A stretch of DNA of 64,000 nucleotides. Source: Medakamo hakoo (Eukaryota > Chlorophyta > Trebouxiophyceae > Coccomyxaceae). Shown in pieces: positions 10,366-21,353 of this stretch. Position numbers and translations under genes: made by a program. The notes beneath the pieces are model-generated. The model saw only the letters and a list, made by a program, of their open reading frames with translations. It was not told where the DNA came from and did no database searches. The DNA lies in contig CP089462.1 of the NCBI GenBank assembly GCA_026636295.1, forward strand, positions 992,001-1,056,000, given 5' to 3'. How positions within the stretch are numbered: position 1 is the stretch's first letter; each line of letters begins with the position of its first letter.

Positions 10366-10572
10366 TGGATGGTGCCCGGTGGTTGCGGGTCGGCGGGGGA
10401 TGCATGCAACACACACAGAGCTGCTTTCTTTTCTTCTTCCCCTCGGGCCCTCCCCCCTCCCTCGTCCCCTTTTTCCACCACGGGTCCGCGCCGCCAGGCC
10501 GCCGCCCTGCTGATCCGCGCCTGGGCCTCGACCGCTTGGACTGCACCACCCGCTCCGTCTCAAACACAAACC

Positions 10573-13500
10573 ATGCGCTCGCTCCTGCTCGCCCGCCGCA
10601 CCGTGGGCGGCCTGGGCGGCCCGCGCCAGGCTTCTTCTTCTGCGTCCGCTGCCCCTCGCCCACGGGCTGGTGCGATGCTGCCGCGCGCGGCTGCGGCTGG
10701 CATGAGTGGGCCGGCGGGCAAACGTGAGTTGGCCTGCCTTTGCGAAAGCGGGGAAAGAGAGCGGAGAGACACCCGCGCTCGCAACCCCGCGCGAGCGACG
10801 TGGCGAAACAAGCCAGCCAGCGCACGGCCCGCCGCGCCACCGCCGCCCCTCACGCACGCCCACACACCCTCCCATTCACGCCACACCAGGCCCGGCCTCC
10901 ACCTCCCCGACCGCCGCGGCCGCCACCGCCGCCGGCGCGGCGCCCGCGGCGAAAGGCGCTGCGTCGATCGCGCCCGCGCCGCAGTCCCAGCACGGCTTCC
11001 GCCTCGTCCGCCAGCAGTACGTGGCCGAGTACGACAGGTGAGTGTGGAGTAGGTTGGAGCGGGGACGTGGAACGCGAGGGCGTGCGCGCAGTGTGTGCTT
11101 TCCCTCGCCACAAGCCCCAATTTGCCCTCACGCGCGCCGCGCGCGCGCGTGTCTCAACACCACCAACACCACCCCCGCCACCCACCCACCCCACCCCCAG
11201 CGACGTCCGCCTCTACGAACACGTCCGCACGGGCGCCGAGGTCATCTCCGTCGTCAACTCCGACGAAAACAAAACGTTCGGCGCCGTCCTGCGCACGCCC
11301 GTCGACGACTCCAAGGGCGTGCCCCACATCCTGGAACACTCCGTCCTGTGCGGGTCGCGCAAGTATGCGATCAAGGAACCGTTTGTCGAGCTGATGAAGG
11401 GCAGCCTGAACACGTTTCTGAACGCGTTCACGTACCCTGACCGGACGTGCTACCCCGTCGCGTCCGCCAACCTGGCCGACTTTTACAACCTGGTCGACGT
11501 CTACCTGGACGCCGTGCTCCACCCGGCGTGCGTGGCCGACCCCCGCACGTTTGCGCAGGAGGGCTGGCACTACGAAGTCGAGCAGGAGGGCGGCGGCGAC
11601 GGCGCCAAGCTCGGCTCCTCCCCCACGCCCGCCTCCGTCCGCCTCAAGGGCGTCGTCTTCAACGAGATGAAGGGCGTCTACTCCTCGCCCGACGCCGTGC
11701 ACGGCCGCGCCGTCCAGCAAGCCCTGTTCCCGGACAACACGTACGCGGCCGACTCCGGCGGCGACCCGGCGGCCATCCCGGACCTGACCTTTGACGAGTT
11801 CGCGTCCTTCCACGCCCGGTACTACCACCCGTCCAACGCCCGCTTCTGGTTCTACGGCGACGACCCGCCGGAGGAGCGCCTGCGCCGCCTGGGCGCGTAC
11901 CTGGACGAGTTCGAGCGGCGCGACGCGACCGACTCGGAGGTCGCGACCCAGCCGCTGTTCACTGCGCCGCGGCGCGTCGTCGCCAAGTACGCCGCGTCCG
12001 CGGCTGAGGACGGCGGCGGTGCCGAGGCCGAACCCACGCAAAAGGAGTTTGTGTCGCTCAACTGGGTCCTGGCCCCGGACGCGGTCGACCTGGAGACGGA
12101 GCTCGCGCTGGGCTTCCTCGACTACCTGCTCCTCGGCACGTCCGCCGCGCCCCTCCGCAAAGCCCTCAACGACTCGGGGCTGGGTGAGGCCCTGATCGGC
12201 GGCGGGCTGCAAGACGAACTGCGCCAGCCCATTTTTTCGGTGGGGCTGAAGGGCGTGGCCCCCGGCGACGCGGAAAAAGTGGAGGCCCTGATCATGGATG
12301 AACTGGCCCGCCTGGCGCGGGACGGGTTCCCGTCCCCGGCCGTCGAAGCCGCCGTCAACACCATCGAGTTTTCGTTGCGCGAAAACAACACGGGCTCCTT
12401 CCCGCGCGGCCTGTCCCTCATGCTGCGCGCCGCGCCCGCCTGGATTTATGGCCGGGACCCCGTCGCGCCGCTGCAGTGGGAGGGCGACCTGGCCCGCCTC
12501 AAGGCGCGCCTGGCCGCGGGCGAGGACGTCTTCCGCCCGCTCATCGCCCGGTTCCTGCTGGACAACCCGCACCGGGTGGCGGTCACGCTCCAGCCCGACC
12601 CGGCGCTGGGCCCGGCGCAAGAGGCGGCGGAACAGGCGCGCGTGGACGCGGCGGTCGCGGCCATGGGCCCGAAAGGCCTGGCCGCGGCGGCTGAGGAAAC
12701 GGCCGCGCTGCGCGAGCGCCAGGAAACGCCCGACCCGCCCGCCGCCCTGGCCTGCATCCCGTCCCTGGCGCTGTCCGACATCCCCAAGGAAGCGCCCGAA
12801 GTGCCGACGGACATCAGCTCCGTCGGGCCGTCCGGCTCCGGCGCGACGCTGCTCACCCACGACCTGCCGACGTCGGGCGTCCTGTACGTCGAAGCCTGCC
12901 TGCCCCTGGAGCGGGTGCCGGCCCGCCTGTTGCCGCTGCTCCCGCTGTTCTCGCGCTGCCTGACCCAGATGGGGACGGCGACGCAGTCGTTCGTGGAGCT
13001 GACGGACCGCATCGGCCGCAAGACCGGCGGCCTGTCCGTCTCGCCGCTCATCACCGACGTGCGGGGCAAGCCCCTCAACCCGGCGTCGTACCTCATCGTG
13101 TCCGGCAAGGCCATGGCCGACAAGGCGGGCGACCTGTTTGACCTGGCGTCCGACATCCTGCTCACCGCCCGCCTGGACGACCGGGACCGGTTCCGCCAGA
13201 TGGTCCTGGAGACGCGGGCGGGGCTGGAGGCCGGGATCGTGGGCGCGGGCCACCGCTTCGCCGCCCGGCGGCTGGACGCGCCGCGGTCCGTCGCGGGCTG
13301 GGCGGGCGACGCCATGGGCGGCCTGGCCTACCTGGACTACATCCGGGACCTGGCCAAGCGCGTCGACGACGACGCCGGCTGGGCGGGCGTGGCGGCGGAC
13401 TTGGAAGCCATCCGGTCGGCCGTCCTCGGGGCGCAGGGCGCGGTCGTCAACGCGACCGCCGACGGCCGCACGCTGGACGCGGCCTCCCCGCACATCTCCT

Positions 13501-14180
13501 CCTTCCTGGGGCGGCTGCCTGGCACGGCCAAGGGCGGCAACGCGGCCTGCGACTGGGCGGACGCGGCGGCGGCCGTGCGCAACGACTCCCTCGCCCTGAC
13601 CGTGCCGACGCAGGTCAACTACGTGGGCAAGGCCGCCAACCTGTACGAGGACGGCGGCTACAAGCTGACGGGCGCCGCGTACGTGGCCTCCAAAGTGCTG
13701 GGCACGTCCTGGCTGTGGGACCGGGTGCGCGTCTCCGGCGGCGCGTACGGCGGCTTTGCCGACTTTGACTCGCACAGCGGCCAGTTCACGTACCTGTCGT
13801 ACCGCGACCCGAACCTGCTGGCCACGCTGGACGTGTACGACGGCACGCCCGGCTGGCTGAGGGGCCTGGAGCTGGACGGGGACGCCCTGACCAAGGCCAT
13901 CATCGGCACGGTCGGCGACATCGACGCGTACCAGCTGCCCGACGCCAAGGGCCACGCCGCCCTGATGCGCCACCTGCTGGGCGTGTCCCAGGCCGAGCGC
14001 CAGCAGCGCCGGGACGAGGTCCTGGGCACGACCCTGGCCGACGTCCGGGCGTTTGGCGACGCGGTGGCCTGCGTGGCCGGGCCTGCCGGCCGCGTCGTCG
14101 CCGTCACCAACGCGGACCGGGCGGCCGCGGCGCAGGAGGAGCGGCCGGGCGTGTTTGACGAGGTCATCAAAGTGTTGTGA
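10573..14180 (+). CDS. PreP: Presequence protease (M16C metallopeptidase)
   Basis: Degrades cleaved transit peptides in the mitochondrial matrix and, in plants, the chloroplast stroma. Exons 10573-10723, 10890-11037 and 11201-14180 (phases 1 and 2, both donors GTGAGT); 1092 aa. Exon 1 encodes an Arg/Ala/Ser-rich targeting peptide. The inverted zinc motif HXXEH is in HILEHSVLCGSRKY, and the third zinc ligand is in VVFNEMKGVYSS. The rest of the two-lobed enzyme is present, including RVSGGAYGGFADFDSHSG near the C-terminus. Length is typical of plant PreP. It converges on HCCS. Confidence 0.95.
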
Positions 14181-14514
14181 GGGGCGGCGGCGGCGGCGGC
14201 GTGCGGGGGGGGGGGAGGCGGTGTTCAGTGACGGCAGTTGGTAGGTGTGTTTTGGGAGGTGGTGGGGCGGGGCACGCGCGCCAGCCTGGTGCGGGCGGCC
14301 CCGGAATGACCGCGGCAGCAATGTTGTGGAGAGAGCGCGAGAGGGGTGGAAATTCCACGGATGGGGGAGGGAAATGGATGGGAGGAGCGTTGGTTGTGGT
14401 GGGTCGTCCGGTGTGGGGGTGGAAAATCAATCACACAATTCTGGGTGTCACACCAACCCCTTCGACCACCCGCCATCCTTCCGCCACCCGCCATCCTCCC
14501 ACCACACGCTCTTC
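14181..14514. other. Convergent intergenic spacer, PreP / HCCS
   Basis: 334 bp between two stop codons. It holds G-rich runs and CCATCC/CCGCCA repeats near 14460-14500. No gene is visible. Confidence 0.5.
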
Positions 14515-15582
14515 TCACACCGACCGCCACCGTCCGCTCGCCACCCACTCCCACTGCCGGCCGAGCCGCTCCAACAGCGCGCCCGGAGAGTCGAGCGCGG
14601 GCCGCACGTCCAGGTGGACCGCGACGGGCGCGCCCGGCGCGGCGCCGTTGTAAAAGTCGATGACGTACCGCACGCGCGCCCCGCACCGGTCCACCACCCA
14701 GTCGTGCCGGTCAAAGGGCCGGGCGTAGCCCAGCAGGTTCAACAGGCGGGCTTTCGGGGACAGGTCGCCCGGGCGGCCCGCAAACTTCACGAGCCGTGGC
14801 CCGCCGCACGCCGCCGCCGCGCCCGCCCGCCGCTCCCAGGCCACAACCTCCGCCCAGGCACGTTCATTTACCGCGTTGTGGATGGCGACGACGGCCGGCA
14901 TGTCGGACGCGTCAGGGTTCCAGCCCTTGCGCCGCATCGCTTCGTAAAACTGCGCTTCGGACGGATACGTCCAGGTCTGCGGCGCCGCCGCCGACGACGA
15001 CGGCGACGCTCCGTCTCCCTGGTGTTGGGGCAGGTCCGCTCCCGGCGCGACGGGGATGGAGGAGCGCACCCGGTCGCTGGACAGGCCGGGCGGCGGCGGC
15101 GACGATGGCGGCGACGAGAGGTCGGCCGGCATGAGGTTGCGCGGGTCGACGCCGGGGCCCGCGCCGCCGGGGACGACGGGGCAGCCGCCGCTGCGGGCTG
15201 CTCCAGGCACGACGGGGCAGCCGCCCGCACCACCGCCGTCCGTGCGGCCGTCGTAGCCGACTGCGGCGGGGCGGGCTTCTGTTGGGTTGTTGATGGGCGG
15301 GGGGGGGGGGGGGGGGGGGGGCGTTGCGGCCAGGTTTGAGGTGTCGATCGATGCCTGCGCGCGCTCGTTTTTTCCCTCCGTCCCGGCACGTCCGCAAAGC
15401 CAACTCCTATACAACTCACCTTTCGTGCATGCCACTGGTCCACTAGTCGACGGCGTGGCGGCCGCGCGGACAAAGACGCGTTGGGCGGACGCAGGGTCGG
15501 GCGGAGGAGCGGGCGGAGGAGCGGGCGGCGCTGTTGTCGCGGCGTCGTCCACGCCCGCGGCAGACCGGCGCCAAAACGGCAT
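14515..15582 (-). CDS. HCCS: Holocytochrome c synthase (cytochrome c heme lyase)
   Basis: Attaches heme to cytochrome c in the mitochondrial intermembrane space (system III maturation). Exons 15582-15420 and 15278-14515, phase 1, donor GTGAGT; 308 aa. Hallmarks: WTYPSEAQFYEAMRRKGW, the heme-binding His in VAIHNAVNERAW, PFDRHDWVVDRCG, VRYVIDFYNG and LDVRPALDSPGA. The N-terminal CP heme-regulatory motif occurs twice (GGCPVVPG near residues 75 and 87). The polypyrimidine tract of the single intron is an uninterrupted C run (see the repeat at 15299). Confidence 0.95.
   Translation of the reverse strand: MPFWRRSAAGVDDAATTAPPAPPPAPPPDPASAQRVFVRAAATPSTSGPVACTKGELYRSWLCGRAGTEGKNERAQASIDTSNLAATPPPPPPPPPINNPTEARPAAVGYDGRTDGGGAGGCPVVPGAARSGGCPVVPGGAGPGVDPRNLMPADLSSPPSSPPPPGLSSDRVRSSIPVAPGADLPQHQGDGASPSSSAAAPQTWTYPSEAQFYEAMRRKGWNPDASDMPAVVAIHNAVNERAWAEVVAWERRAGAAAACGGPRLVKFAGRPGDLSPKARLLNLLGYARPFDRHDWVVDRCGARVRYVIDFYNGAAPGAPVAVHLDVRPALDSPGALLERLGRQWEWVASGRWRSV
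15299..15321 (+). repeat. G23 homopolymer in the HCCS intron
   Basis: Twenty-three consecutive G on the + strand, i.e. C23 in the HCCS sense strand, about 20 bases before the 3' splice site where the polypyrimidine tract belongs. Confidence 0.9.
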
Positions 15583-15768
15583 TTTTTTCTGACGGCTTGT
15601 CTAGTTCTGCGGCAGGTCCTGCGTCTGCAGCACGCGCTCGTGTGGTGGGCGTGAGCGTGCAGTCGCCGGGACGCCCCGCAGGGCAGGTGGAGAGGGAATG
15701 CAAAGACTGAAGCAGCGTTGGGTCTCACACACACTCGCCCGCACACACACACCCTCCCATCCCCCTCT

Positions 15769-17156
15769 CTACCGCGCCGCCGCGCCCGCGCCCGTGACCG
15801 CGTTCGCCAGCGTCACCGTCCGCTGTGCCAGACCCTTGACCGTCTCGACTAGTGCAGCACGCGCGGACGGGAAGGGCGCGCCCAGGACGACCGCGCCCGC
15901 GGCCGCGTCCAGGCGCGCGTCCAGGCGCGCGCCGCGGACCAGGCCCACGACCCAGGCCTCGGCCGCGGGCTGGTCCAGGCCCAGGCGGTCCGCCAGGAGG
16001 GCCAGGTCGATGCGCTGGTGGACGCGGCAGTACGATTCAAAGACCAGCAGGCGGGCGGCCTCCACAAACTCGGAGGCCAGGGACGCGACGAAAAAGTCGC
16101 CGGCCAGCAGGGGCCCGCACTCGGCCAGGCGGGCTTGGGCGCCCTCGAAATCGTGCTGGGACAGCAGGCAGCGCAGGAAGGCCGTGACCGCGTCCTCGTA
16201 CTGGTACGCCTCCTGCTCCACGAGGCGGACGACGTCCTTGAGCGTCGACCGCCGGCGCTTGGTGACGACGGCCGCGACGCACAGGTAGCGCAGCAGGTGG
16301 GGCGCCAGCAGCTGCACGGCGGCCGCGTACCGGTCGGACAGCAGGAGGTCGACCAGGGCGGCGCGGCCGCCGTCGGCGTTGAAGAAGACGAAGAGGGCCC
16401 AGTGCGCGAGCCAGGCGCGGCGCTGCAGGGCGAGCGCGGGCGGCGCGAACGCGTCGGCGTCGATGACCTCCCGCAGCCGGGCCACGGACGCGGCCGCCGC
16501 GTCCCAGCGCTGGAGCAGGATGTCGCAGGCCAGGGACCCCCACATGGCCGCGAGCACGCGGCCGCCGTCCGTGCCCAGGGCCCGGTAGTGGTGCAGGAAC
16601 TCGGACGCCGCGCCGTAGTTGCCGCACTCAAACTGAAACTTGGCGTAGTGGTACAGGGCGTTGACCTGGGGCGGGCCGATGCCGTGCTGGGCCTGGAGGT
16701 GCGCCAGGTTGGCGGCCTTGTCCTGGCCCAGGGCGCGGACGGCGGCCTCGTCCTGCAGGAACGCGACGACCGGCGCGGCCGCGGCTTGCAGGGATTGCAG
16801 GCGGGCAATCACGTCCGCCCGGCGGGCCGCCATGTCAGGCGGGGCTTCATCCACGCCGTGGACGGACTTGTAGATGTCGGCCGCGTAGTCGACCATGTTG
16901 GTCTTGGACAGGAGCTCGATTTTGGCGAGCTGGTTTTTGGGCGGGGGGGGGGGGGGATGGAGAGAGGGGGGGTGAGAGGCGTGGACCGATGCGGGGGGAG
17001 CGAGGCACGTTTTCTTTTCCGTCCACCCGTCCCTTTCCTCACCTGGATCGATTTCGCGTCATACGTCCCCCGCGCCGACAGGAACTCGAGTAAGGGGAAC
17101 ACCAGGTGCCGGTCCAGGAACTTGGACAGGCGGTGGGTCAGGTCGTACTCGGCCAT
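15769..17156 (-). CDS. EIF3E: Translation initiation factor 3 subunit e (INT6)
   Basis: PCI-domain subunit of eIF3, which loads mRNA on the 40S subunit. Exons 17156-17043 (38 codons, [20 protein letters not shown]...) and 16929-15769, phase 0; 424 aa, against about 440 in plants. The N-terminus matches the family ([16 protein letters not shown]), followed by the helical repeats ([34 protein letters not shown]) and the C-terminal PCI domain ending in a winged helix ([21 protein letters not shown]). The start is preceded by an A-run. The intron contains a 14-base C tract in the sense strand before its acceptor. Confidence 0.95.
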
Positions 17157-17636
17157 CTTTTTTTGATGAGACGGCGGCGGAGGCGACGGCGAGTGTCGGT
17201 GCTTGTTTTTTACGGTCCTAGCGACAGGCGGGCGTTGTTTTTCAGCTATTTTCTTTGTGCGCGGCCAGAGATGAATGTCGTCGTCTGTGGGCGAGAGTGT
17301 ACGAGAGGAGGGGACGTGTGAGCGAGGCTCAGGACGGGCGCCAGGTGCGGCGGCGGACCGATCGGGTCCGCCGCGAGTGAGTGCGGGGCGACGGCAAAAT
17401 GGAGCCCGTCATCCACGCCCCGCTGCGGGAGATGGGCAGGCAGGGGAGATGGGCTCAGCCCTGCTGCGATGGGCGGCGGGTGGAGGGGTGCGCTGAGGAC
17501 GCGCGGTGCACGCACCCGTTCTCCTTTGCGGCCGGCGGCGCGCTCGCCGTGTTTCTCGAGTGAAGCGCTCGGGGAGGCGACGCGCGGCGCGGAGCCAGAC
17601 GCCCGTTCCTTCGCGTGCGACCTCGCGCTCCCACGC
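17157..17636. other. Divergent spacer, eIF3e / unassigned gene
   Basis: 480 bp. The eIF3e side has T-rich patches (17160, 17205, 17240) that are probably its promoter and 5' UTR. A reading frame from 17469 runs into the next gene, so the + strand start is uncertain. Nothing else is recognised. Confidence 0.4.
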
Positions 17637-18218
17637 ATGCCCGCCCTCCTCCGGCCGCCGCGCCTGGCGAGGCGGTGGGGCCGGCCTGCCACACCGTCCA
17701 GCGGCCGCAGCGTGGACGTGGCCGGGAGGAGCGCGGGCCAGGCGGTGTTTGTTGCCTCGGCGCGGGACACCTGCCCCCCGCCGCCGGCCTCCGGCACTGG
17801 CACGCGTGCCGGCGGTGCCGCGCCGCCGCCGGCCTCCGGCACCGGCACGCGTGCCGGCGGTGCCGCGCCGCCGCCGGCCTCCGGCACCGGCACGCGTGCC
17901 GGCGGTGCCGCGCCGCCGCCGCCCCCGACTTCCCTGCTCGACGCCTTGCACGCGGAACGCGTCGCCGCCACAGCCGCCGCGCGTGCCGCGGCCCGCCGCG
18001 CGCAACGCCTGGCCCCGAAGGTCGAGTCGCTGGCCGCGGAAGCACTGGCCGCGCTCCGGGCCGGGGATGAAGACGGCGCGCGGGCGGCGTTGAGGAGGAA
18101 GGGCATCGCCGTGGCTGCACTGGAAGCGGCGAAGAAGCGGGCCGAGGCGAATGAGCTGCTGGCGGACGCGTTGGGGACGAGGGTGGAGCGAGAGCTGCGG
18201 CGGCGGGGTGGTGGGTGA
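17637..18218 (+). CDS. Unassigned small protein with transit-like N-terminus and coiled coil
   Basis: 193 aa, family not recognised. The first 45 residues are Arg/Ala/Ser-rich without acidic residues until the mid-30s (MPALLRPPRLARRWGRPATP), as in organelle targeting peptides. Three tandem 15-residue units (PPPASGTGTRAGGAA) form a linker. The last 90 residues are predicted helical and charged (VESLAAEALAALRAGDEDG ARAALRRKG), like a coiled-coil adaptor. The frame is open upstream to an ATG at 17469, so a longer form is possible. The heptad-like C-terminus suggests a real gene, but no homologue is known to me. Confidence 0.5.
   Translation: MPALLRPPRLARRWGRPATPSSGRSVDVAGRSAGQAVFVASARDTCPPPPASGTGTRAGGAAPPPASGTGTRAGGAAPPPASGTGTRAGGAAPPPPPTSLLDALHAERVAATAAARAAARRAQRLAPKVESLAAEALAALRAGDEDGARAALRRKGIAVAALEAAKKRAEANELLADALGTRVERELRRRGGG
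17778..17912 (+). repeat. 45-bp minisatellite, three copies
   Basis: Three head-to-tail 45-bp units nearly identical to each other; only a T/C difference in the first copy was seen. The unit length is a multiple of three, so it adds 15 residues per copy to the host protein without shifting frame. Confidence 0.95.
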
Positions 18219-18984
18219 GGGAGCTGGGGAGGGCGGTGGGGGGAGGGTGGGTAGAACAGAACGCGACGTTTGCCCAGGCGCACCCACCAGGTGTGGGTGT
18301 GGGTGTGTCTCTTTTCGGGGGAGGTGTGGATCCACACTCTTCCGAACCCGAACGGACCGGTGCGTTGTTGTTTTTCGCGAGCCCGCCGCGGGCCGGGCGT
18401 ACGCCCTCCCTCGTTGACCCTGCCCACGGTGGCCAGGTCATGACCCGCTCTGGCCTTGGCGCGCGGAAAGGACGCCGTTCGTCCCGTCCCCGCGCCGGGG
18501 CGAGAGTCTGACGTCACACTGCCCGGCACGCTGGGTGCTCTCGATTCTCGTTGGAGAGAGTCTCCCACGCCCACGGCCGGCGCCCGGTCGTTAAGCCTCG
18601 GCCCTGCGCCCCCGTGCCGTGATGTCAAGGGCCGTGCGCCCAGTCCTGGAGCGGTTGCGAACTCCCACGCCGCCTGCGTGCCCGCCAGCTTGTGGCGGAA
18701 AGCGGCGCGGGCGCCAGCGCAACGGCCGCCCTCGTCGTGGCGCGGCGCATCCGCCACACGCGCCCGCCGCGCCACCCGCCGCGCCGGGGATGCCGCACCA
18801 CCCAGGACGTCTTGCCTGGTGCCTTGCATCCACGCTCGGCGTGTGCGCGACATCCTTCGCGCCTCTCTACGCGCCGTACGCCGCCTCTATCTCACCAGTC
18901 CCCTCTCACTACCCAAAACACAGTCACCACCGCCGCCCGCCCCCGACCCCTGACCCTCCCTCTCGGCCTCCCACCACCACCACC
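18219..18984. other. Intergenic region without recognised gene
   Basis: 766 bp between two + strand genes. It contains GGTGTG-rich runs near 18285-18310. The frame of the next gene is open upstream to 18619, but that stretch is low-complexity Pro/Arg and looks non-coding. It probably holds the promoter of the gene at 18985. Confidence 0.4.
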
Positions 18985-19425
18985 ATGGCCGCCACGACCG
19001 TCCGCGCCTCCATGGGCCAACAAGCCGCGTCCGCGCCCCGCACCAACCTGCGCCGGACCGCCAACCCCTCCCCCGCCCCGCCTCCCTCCTTCCGCCGGGC
19101 GGGGGGCGCCGCCCTGACCCTCGCCGCCGCCGCGGCCGCGGGCGCGTTTGGCGATGGCATGGCGATGCCGTCCATGCGGTTTGTCCGCCCGGACGTGCCC
19201 CTGCTGTCGTCCGACACGGAGGACGAGGAGGCGACGTCGCCGTCCATGATGGCGGCCGCGGCGGCGGCGGCCCGGTCGTCCGCCCCGGACGGCGGCGCGT
19301 TCCTGCCGCCGCGGTCCGCCCTGGAGCGCGCGTCGTACGAAACGAACAAGTCCCTGTCGGGCGGGGCCGGCGGCGGTCCGGCGCCGCCGCGGCGGGGCGG
19401 GTTGCTGGGCATGTTCGGGTTCTGA
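18985..19425 (+). CDS. Small putative plastid protein of unknown function
   Basis: Single exon, 146 aa, family not recognised. The N-terminus (MAATTVRASMGQQAASAPRT) is Ser/Thr/Arg-rich like a chloroplast transit peptide, with a hydrophobic Ala stretch (GGAALTLAAAAAAGAFG) near residues 43-59. It continues with MRFVRPDVPLL, an acidic patch (SDTEDEEA) and a Gly/Pro/Arg-rich end finishing GLLGMFGF. Start chosen for its strong context (caccATGGcc). Codon use matches the neighbours. Evidence that it is expressed is only the frame and context. Confidence 0.5.
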   Translation: MAATTVRASMGQQAASAPRTNLRRTANPSPAPPPSFRRAGGAALTLAAAAAAGAFGDGMAMPSMRFVRPDVPLLSSDTEDEEATSPSMMAAAAAAARSSAPDGGAFLPPRSALERASYETNKSLSGGAGGGPAPPRRGGLLGMFGF

Positions 19426-20273
19426 GGGAGGACGGCGGATCCCCGTAGACTGGACCAGCCCCTAGAGGACGCGCCCCCCGTCCCGCCCGGCACCCCTCCC
19501 TGTTTTGCCACCTGCCCGCGCCAAAAGACAGACGCCCCATCCCCCCATCCCAAACAAAACGACGCACGCAACGCCCTACGGCGCGGCCGTGTTTCCCGTT
19601 TTGAGTGTTCCCATGACGAGCGCGCAGGCCGCCGCTTCCTGGGTGCCTAATTAGGCGGCACCCGCGCGGCGAGTGGTCGTGCGCAGCGTTTTCGATTTGA
19701 TTTTTCACCCCCTCCGCGCGAGTTTTCCATCCTTCGCGTGCGGCCGTTTTTGTCGTCTGCCGCGCATTTCCGCCTGCGCCATCCTTTCAAAGGCGCGGCG
19801 GGCTCCAAAGGCGCAGTGACTCCGGCCCTTCACTTGTGTTTGTGTGTGCGTGTGTGTGAGTGAGTGTTTCCCTGGCGCCGCGCCGATGCCAGGCCCCCGG
19901 CTGCGCGCCTGAGAGAAGGGAACAAGGCGGGGAGGTGCGGCCGCCCCACCAGGCAGGGGCGGCCTTTTTTCTTCAATCCTCCCCCCCTCTCTCTCTCGCT
20001 CTTTCCATTTTGAACTGTCCTTGAGGGCTCTAGGCGCCCGTCTCTTAGTGTGTTCCTTGCTGTTTTTTGCTCCACGCGGCGTGGCAGGGAGGGAACCGGG
20101 TGTTTTTGTAAAAAAACAACCTTTCCAACCCAGCCGTTTTTTTTCCTTTTTTGTCTCTCGCCTCACCCCGTTATTAGAAATTACACACGGCGATCGGCCA
20201 ACCCTTTTGTCTCCTATATAGTAAGTAAGCGATGAATCCAACCCCTTGGCCCGCGCCTCCCTGCCCCCCGCGA
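19426..20273. other. Convergent intergenic region, relatively A/T-rich
   Basis: 848 bp between two facing stop codons. Unlike the rest of the window it has many A/T runs, a CT tract near 19985-20005, an imperfect T-run/A-run hairpin around 20100-20125 and TATATA at 20215-20220. No gene is seen; it could hold long 3' UTRs or an unrecognised non-coding RNA. Confidence 0.4.
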
Positions 20274-21353
20274 TTACCAGGCCGGCTTGTTGGCGCCGCC
20301 CGGGCGGTGCGCGGCGAGGCCGCCGCCGCCGCCAAAGCCGGGCACGGGCCCGCCGCCCACGACCAAGTCCGCCCACGCAAACTTGTTGGGCATGGCTAGG
20401 GTGGGGACGGTCGGGCCAGAGACGGGCGTGCCTGGGGCGCCGGCGCCCCCGGACTTGGACAGGCGGCGCCACACGGACGCGAGCTTTTCTTTCGGGGTGG
20501 TGGACGCCCCCGCGGCAGACGGCGAGTCGTCGGCCGGCGGCGGCAGGTCGCTCCGCACGACCACGCCGGGGACGACCTCCCGCACAACGGGTGCGCCCGA
20601 CGGCTGGCGGACGAGCGTGACAGGCGCGGCTTTGGTCGGCGTCTCACCACGGCGGCGGGTCCACAGCCCCGACCCCGGGCGCCGGCCGCGCAGCCACCCG
20701 GGCGAGGCCGGCCGGTGCGACTCCGCCTTCGTTTTCACGGGGGCCAGGGTGGGCACGGACAGCAGCCCCGCGTCCGCGCAGCTGGCCTCTTCCAGGGAGA
20801 CGCCCATGGCCGTCGCAGCCGTCGCCAACTCGGCCCGGAACGCCGACTCGAAGCGCGTGAAACGGGCGCCCAACTCAATGATCGCCGCGCGGACGTCGAG
20901 GCCGGGCGGGGCGGCCGCCCGCCCCGTCCCAATCTCCGCCAAGAAAGCCGCGTCGTCCACGAAGACGCGGGCTTTGCGGTCTAATTCCGCTGATGCACGC
21001 GCGACGGCGGCCAGGGCGGCGGGTGGTGGAGGCATGGGCACGGGCTGCTGCGCCCGCGGCGGAGGCGAGGGAGACGGAGAGGGCGCGGCCGCTGTGGTCG
21101 TTGCGACGGGCGGCAGGGCCGGGTGCGCAAACGGCGTGGGCAGGACTCCATTCGCCGCCACGTCCGCCCGGGGCGTGGGTCCGCCCGCTGGCCAGGCAGG
21201 GACCGTGCGTGGCGGAGAGGGCGAGCGCGCGGCGGCGGCGGCGGCGGCGGGCGTCCACGGCTGCTGTTGTTCTTGGGGAGGGGACGCCGGCGGCGCCCAC
21301 GACCGGGGCCGGGCCAGGTGGGAGGCCGCGCCGGGCACGTTACTGGCGTCCAT
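20274..21353 (-). CDS. Proline-rich protein of unknown function
   Basis: Single coding exon, 359 aa, no family recognised. The first 115 residues are Pro/Ala/Ser-rich and probably disordered. A helical core at about 118-200 (AALAAVARASAELDRKARVF; VRAAIIELGARFTRFESAFR) is the only folded-looking part. A basic, Ser/Pro-rich stretch and KEKLASVWRRLSKSG follow, then a Gly-rich end. A good acceptor (CTCACAG) lies a few bases upstream of the ATG in the sense strand, so a 5' UTR intron is possible. It is upstream of HEATR1 in map order but transcribed in the same direction. Confidence 0.55.
   Translation of the reverse strand: MDASNVPGAASHLARPRSWAPPASPPQEQQQPWTPAAAAAAARSPSPPRTVPAWPAGGPTPRADVAANGVLPTPFAHPALPPVATTTAAAPSPSPSPPPRAQQPVPMPPPPAALAAVARASAELDRKARVFVDDAAFLAEIGTGRAAAPPGLDVRAAIIELGARFTRFESAFRAELATAATAMGVSLEEASCADAGLLSVPTLAPVKTKAESHRPASPGWLRGRRPGSGLWTRRRGETPTKAAPVTLVRQPSGAPVVREVVPGVVVRSDLPPPADDSPSAAGASTTPKEKLASVWRRLSKSGGAGAPGTPVSGPTVPTLAMPNKFAWADLVVGGGPVPGFGGGGGLAAHRPGGANKPAW

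Noticed and set aside
7857-10727. 956-codon open frame on the + strand overlapping the permease and RNase H2A
   Set aside because: It is an Arg/Pro/Gly-rich shadow of two recognised genes in another frame; GC-rich DNA has few stops, so long empty frames are expected.
11154-14321. 1055-codon open frame on the - strand across PreP
   Set aside because: Antisense of the presequence protease; composition is Arg/Gly/Val-rich and it has no family features.
19426-20273. Possible transposon remnant in the A/T-richer convergent region
   Set aside because: No terminal repeats, target-site duplication or transposase-like frame could be seen.
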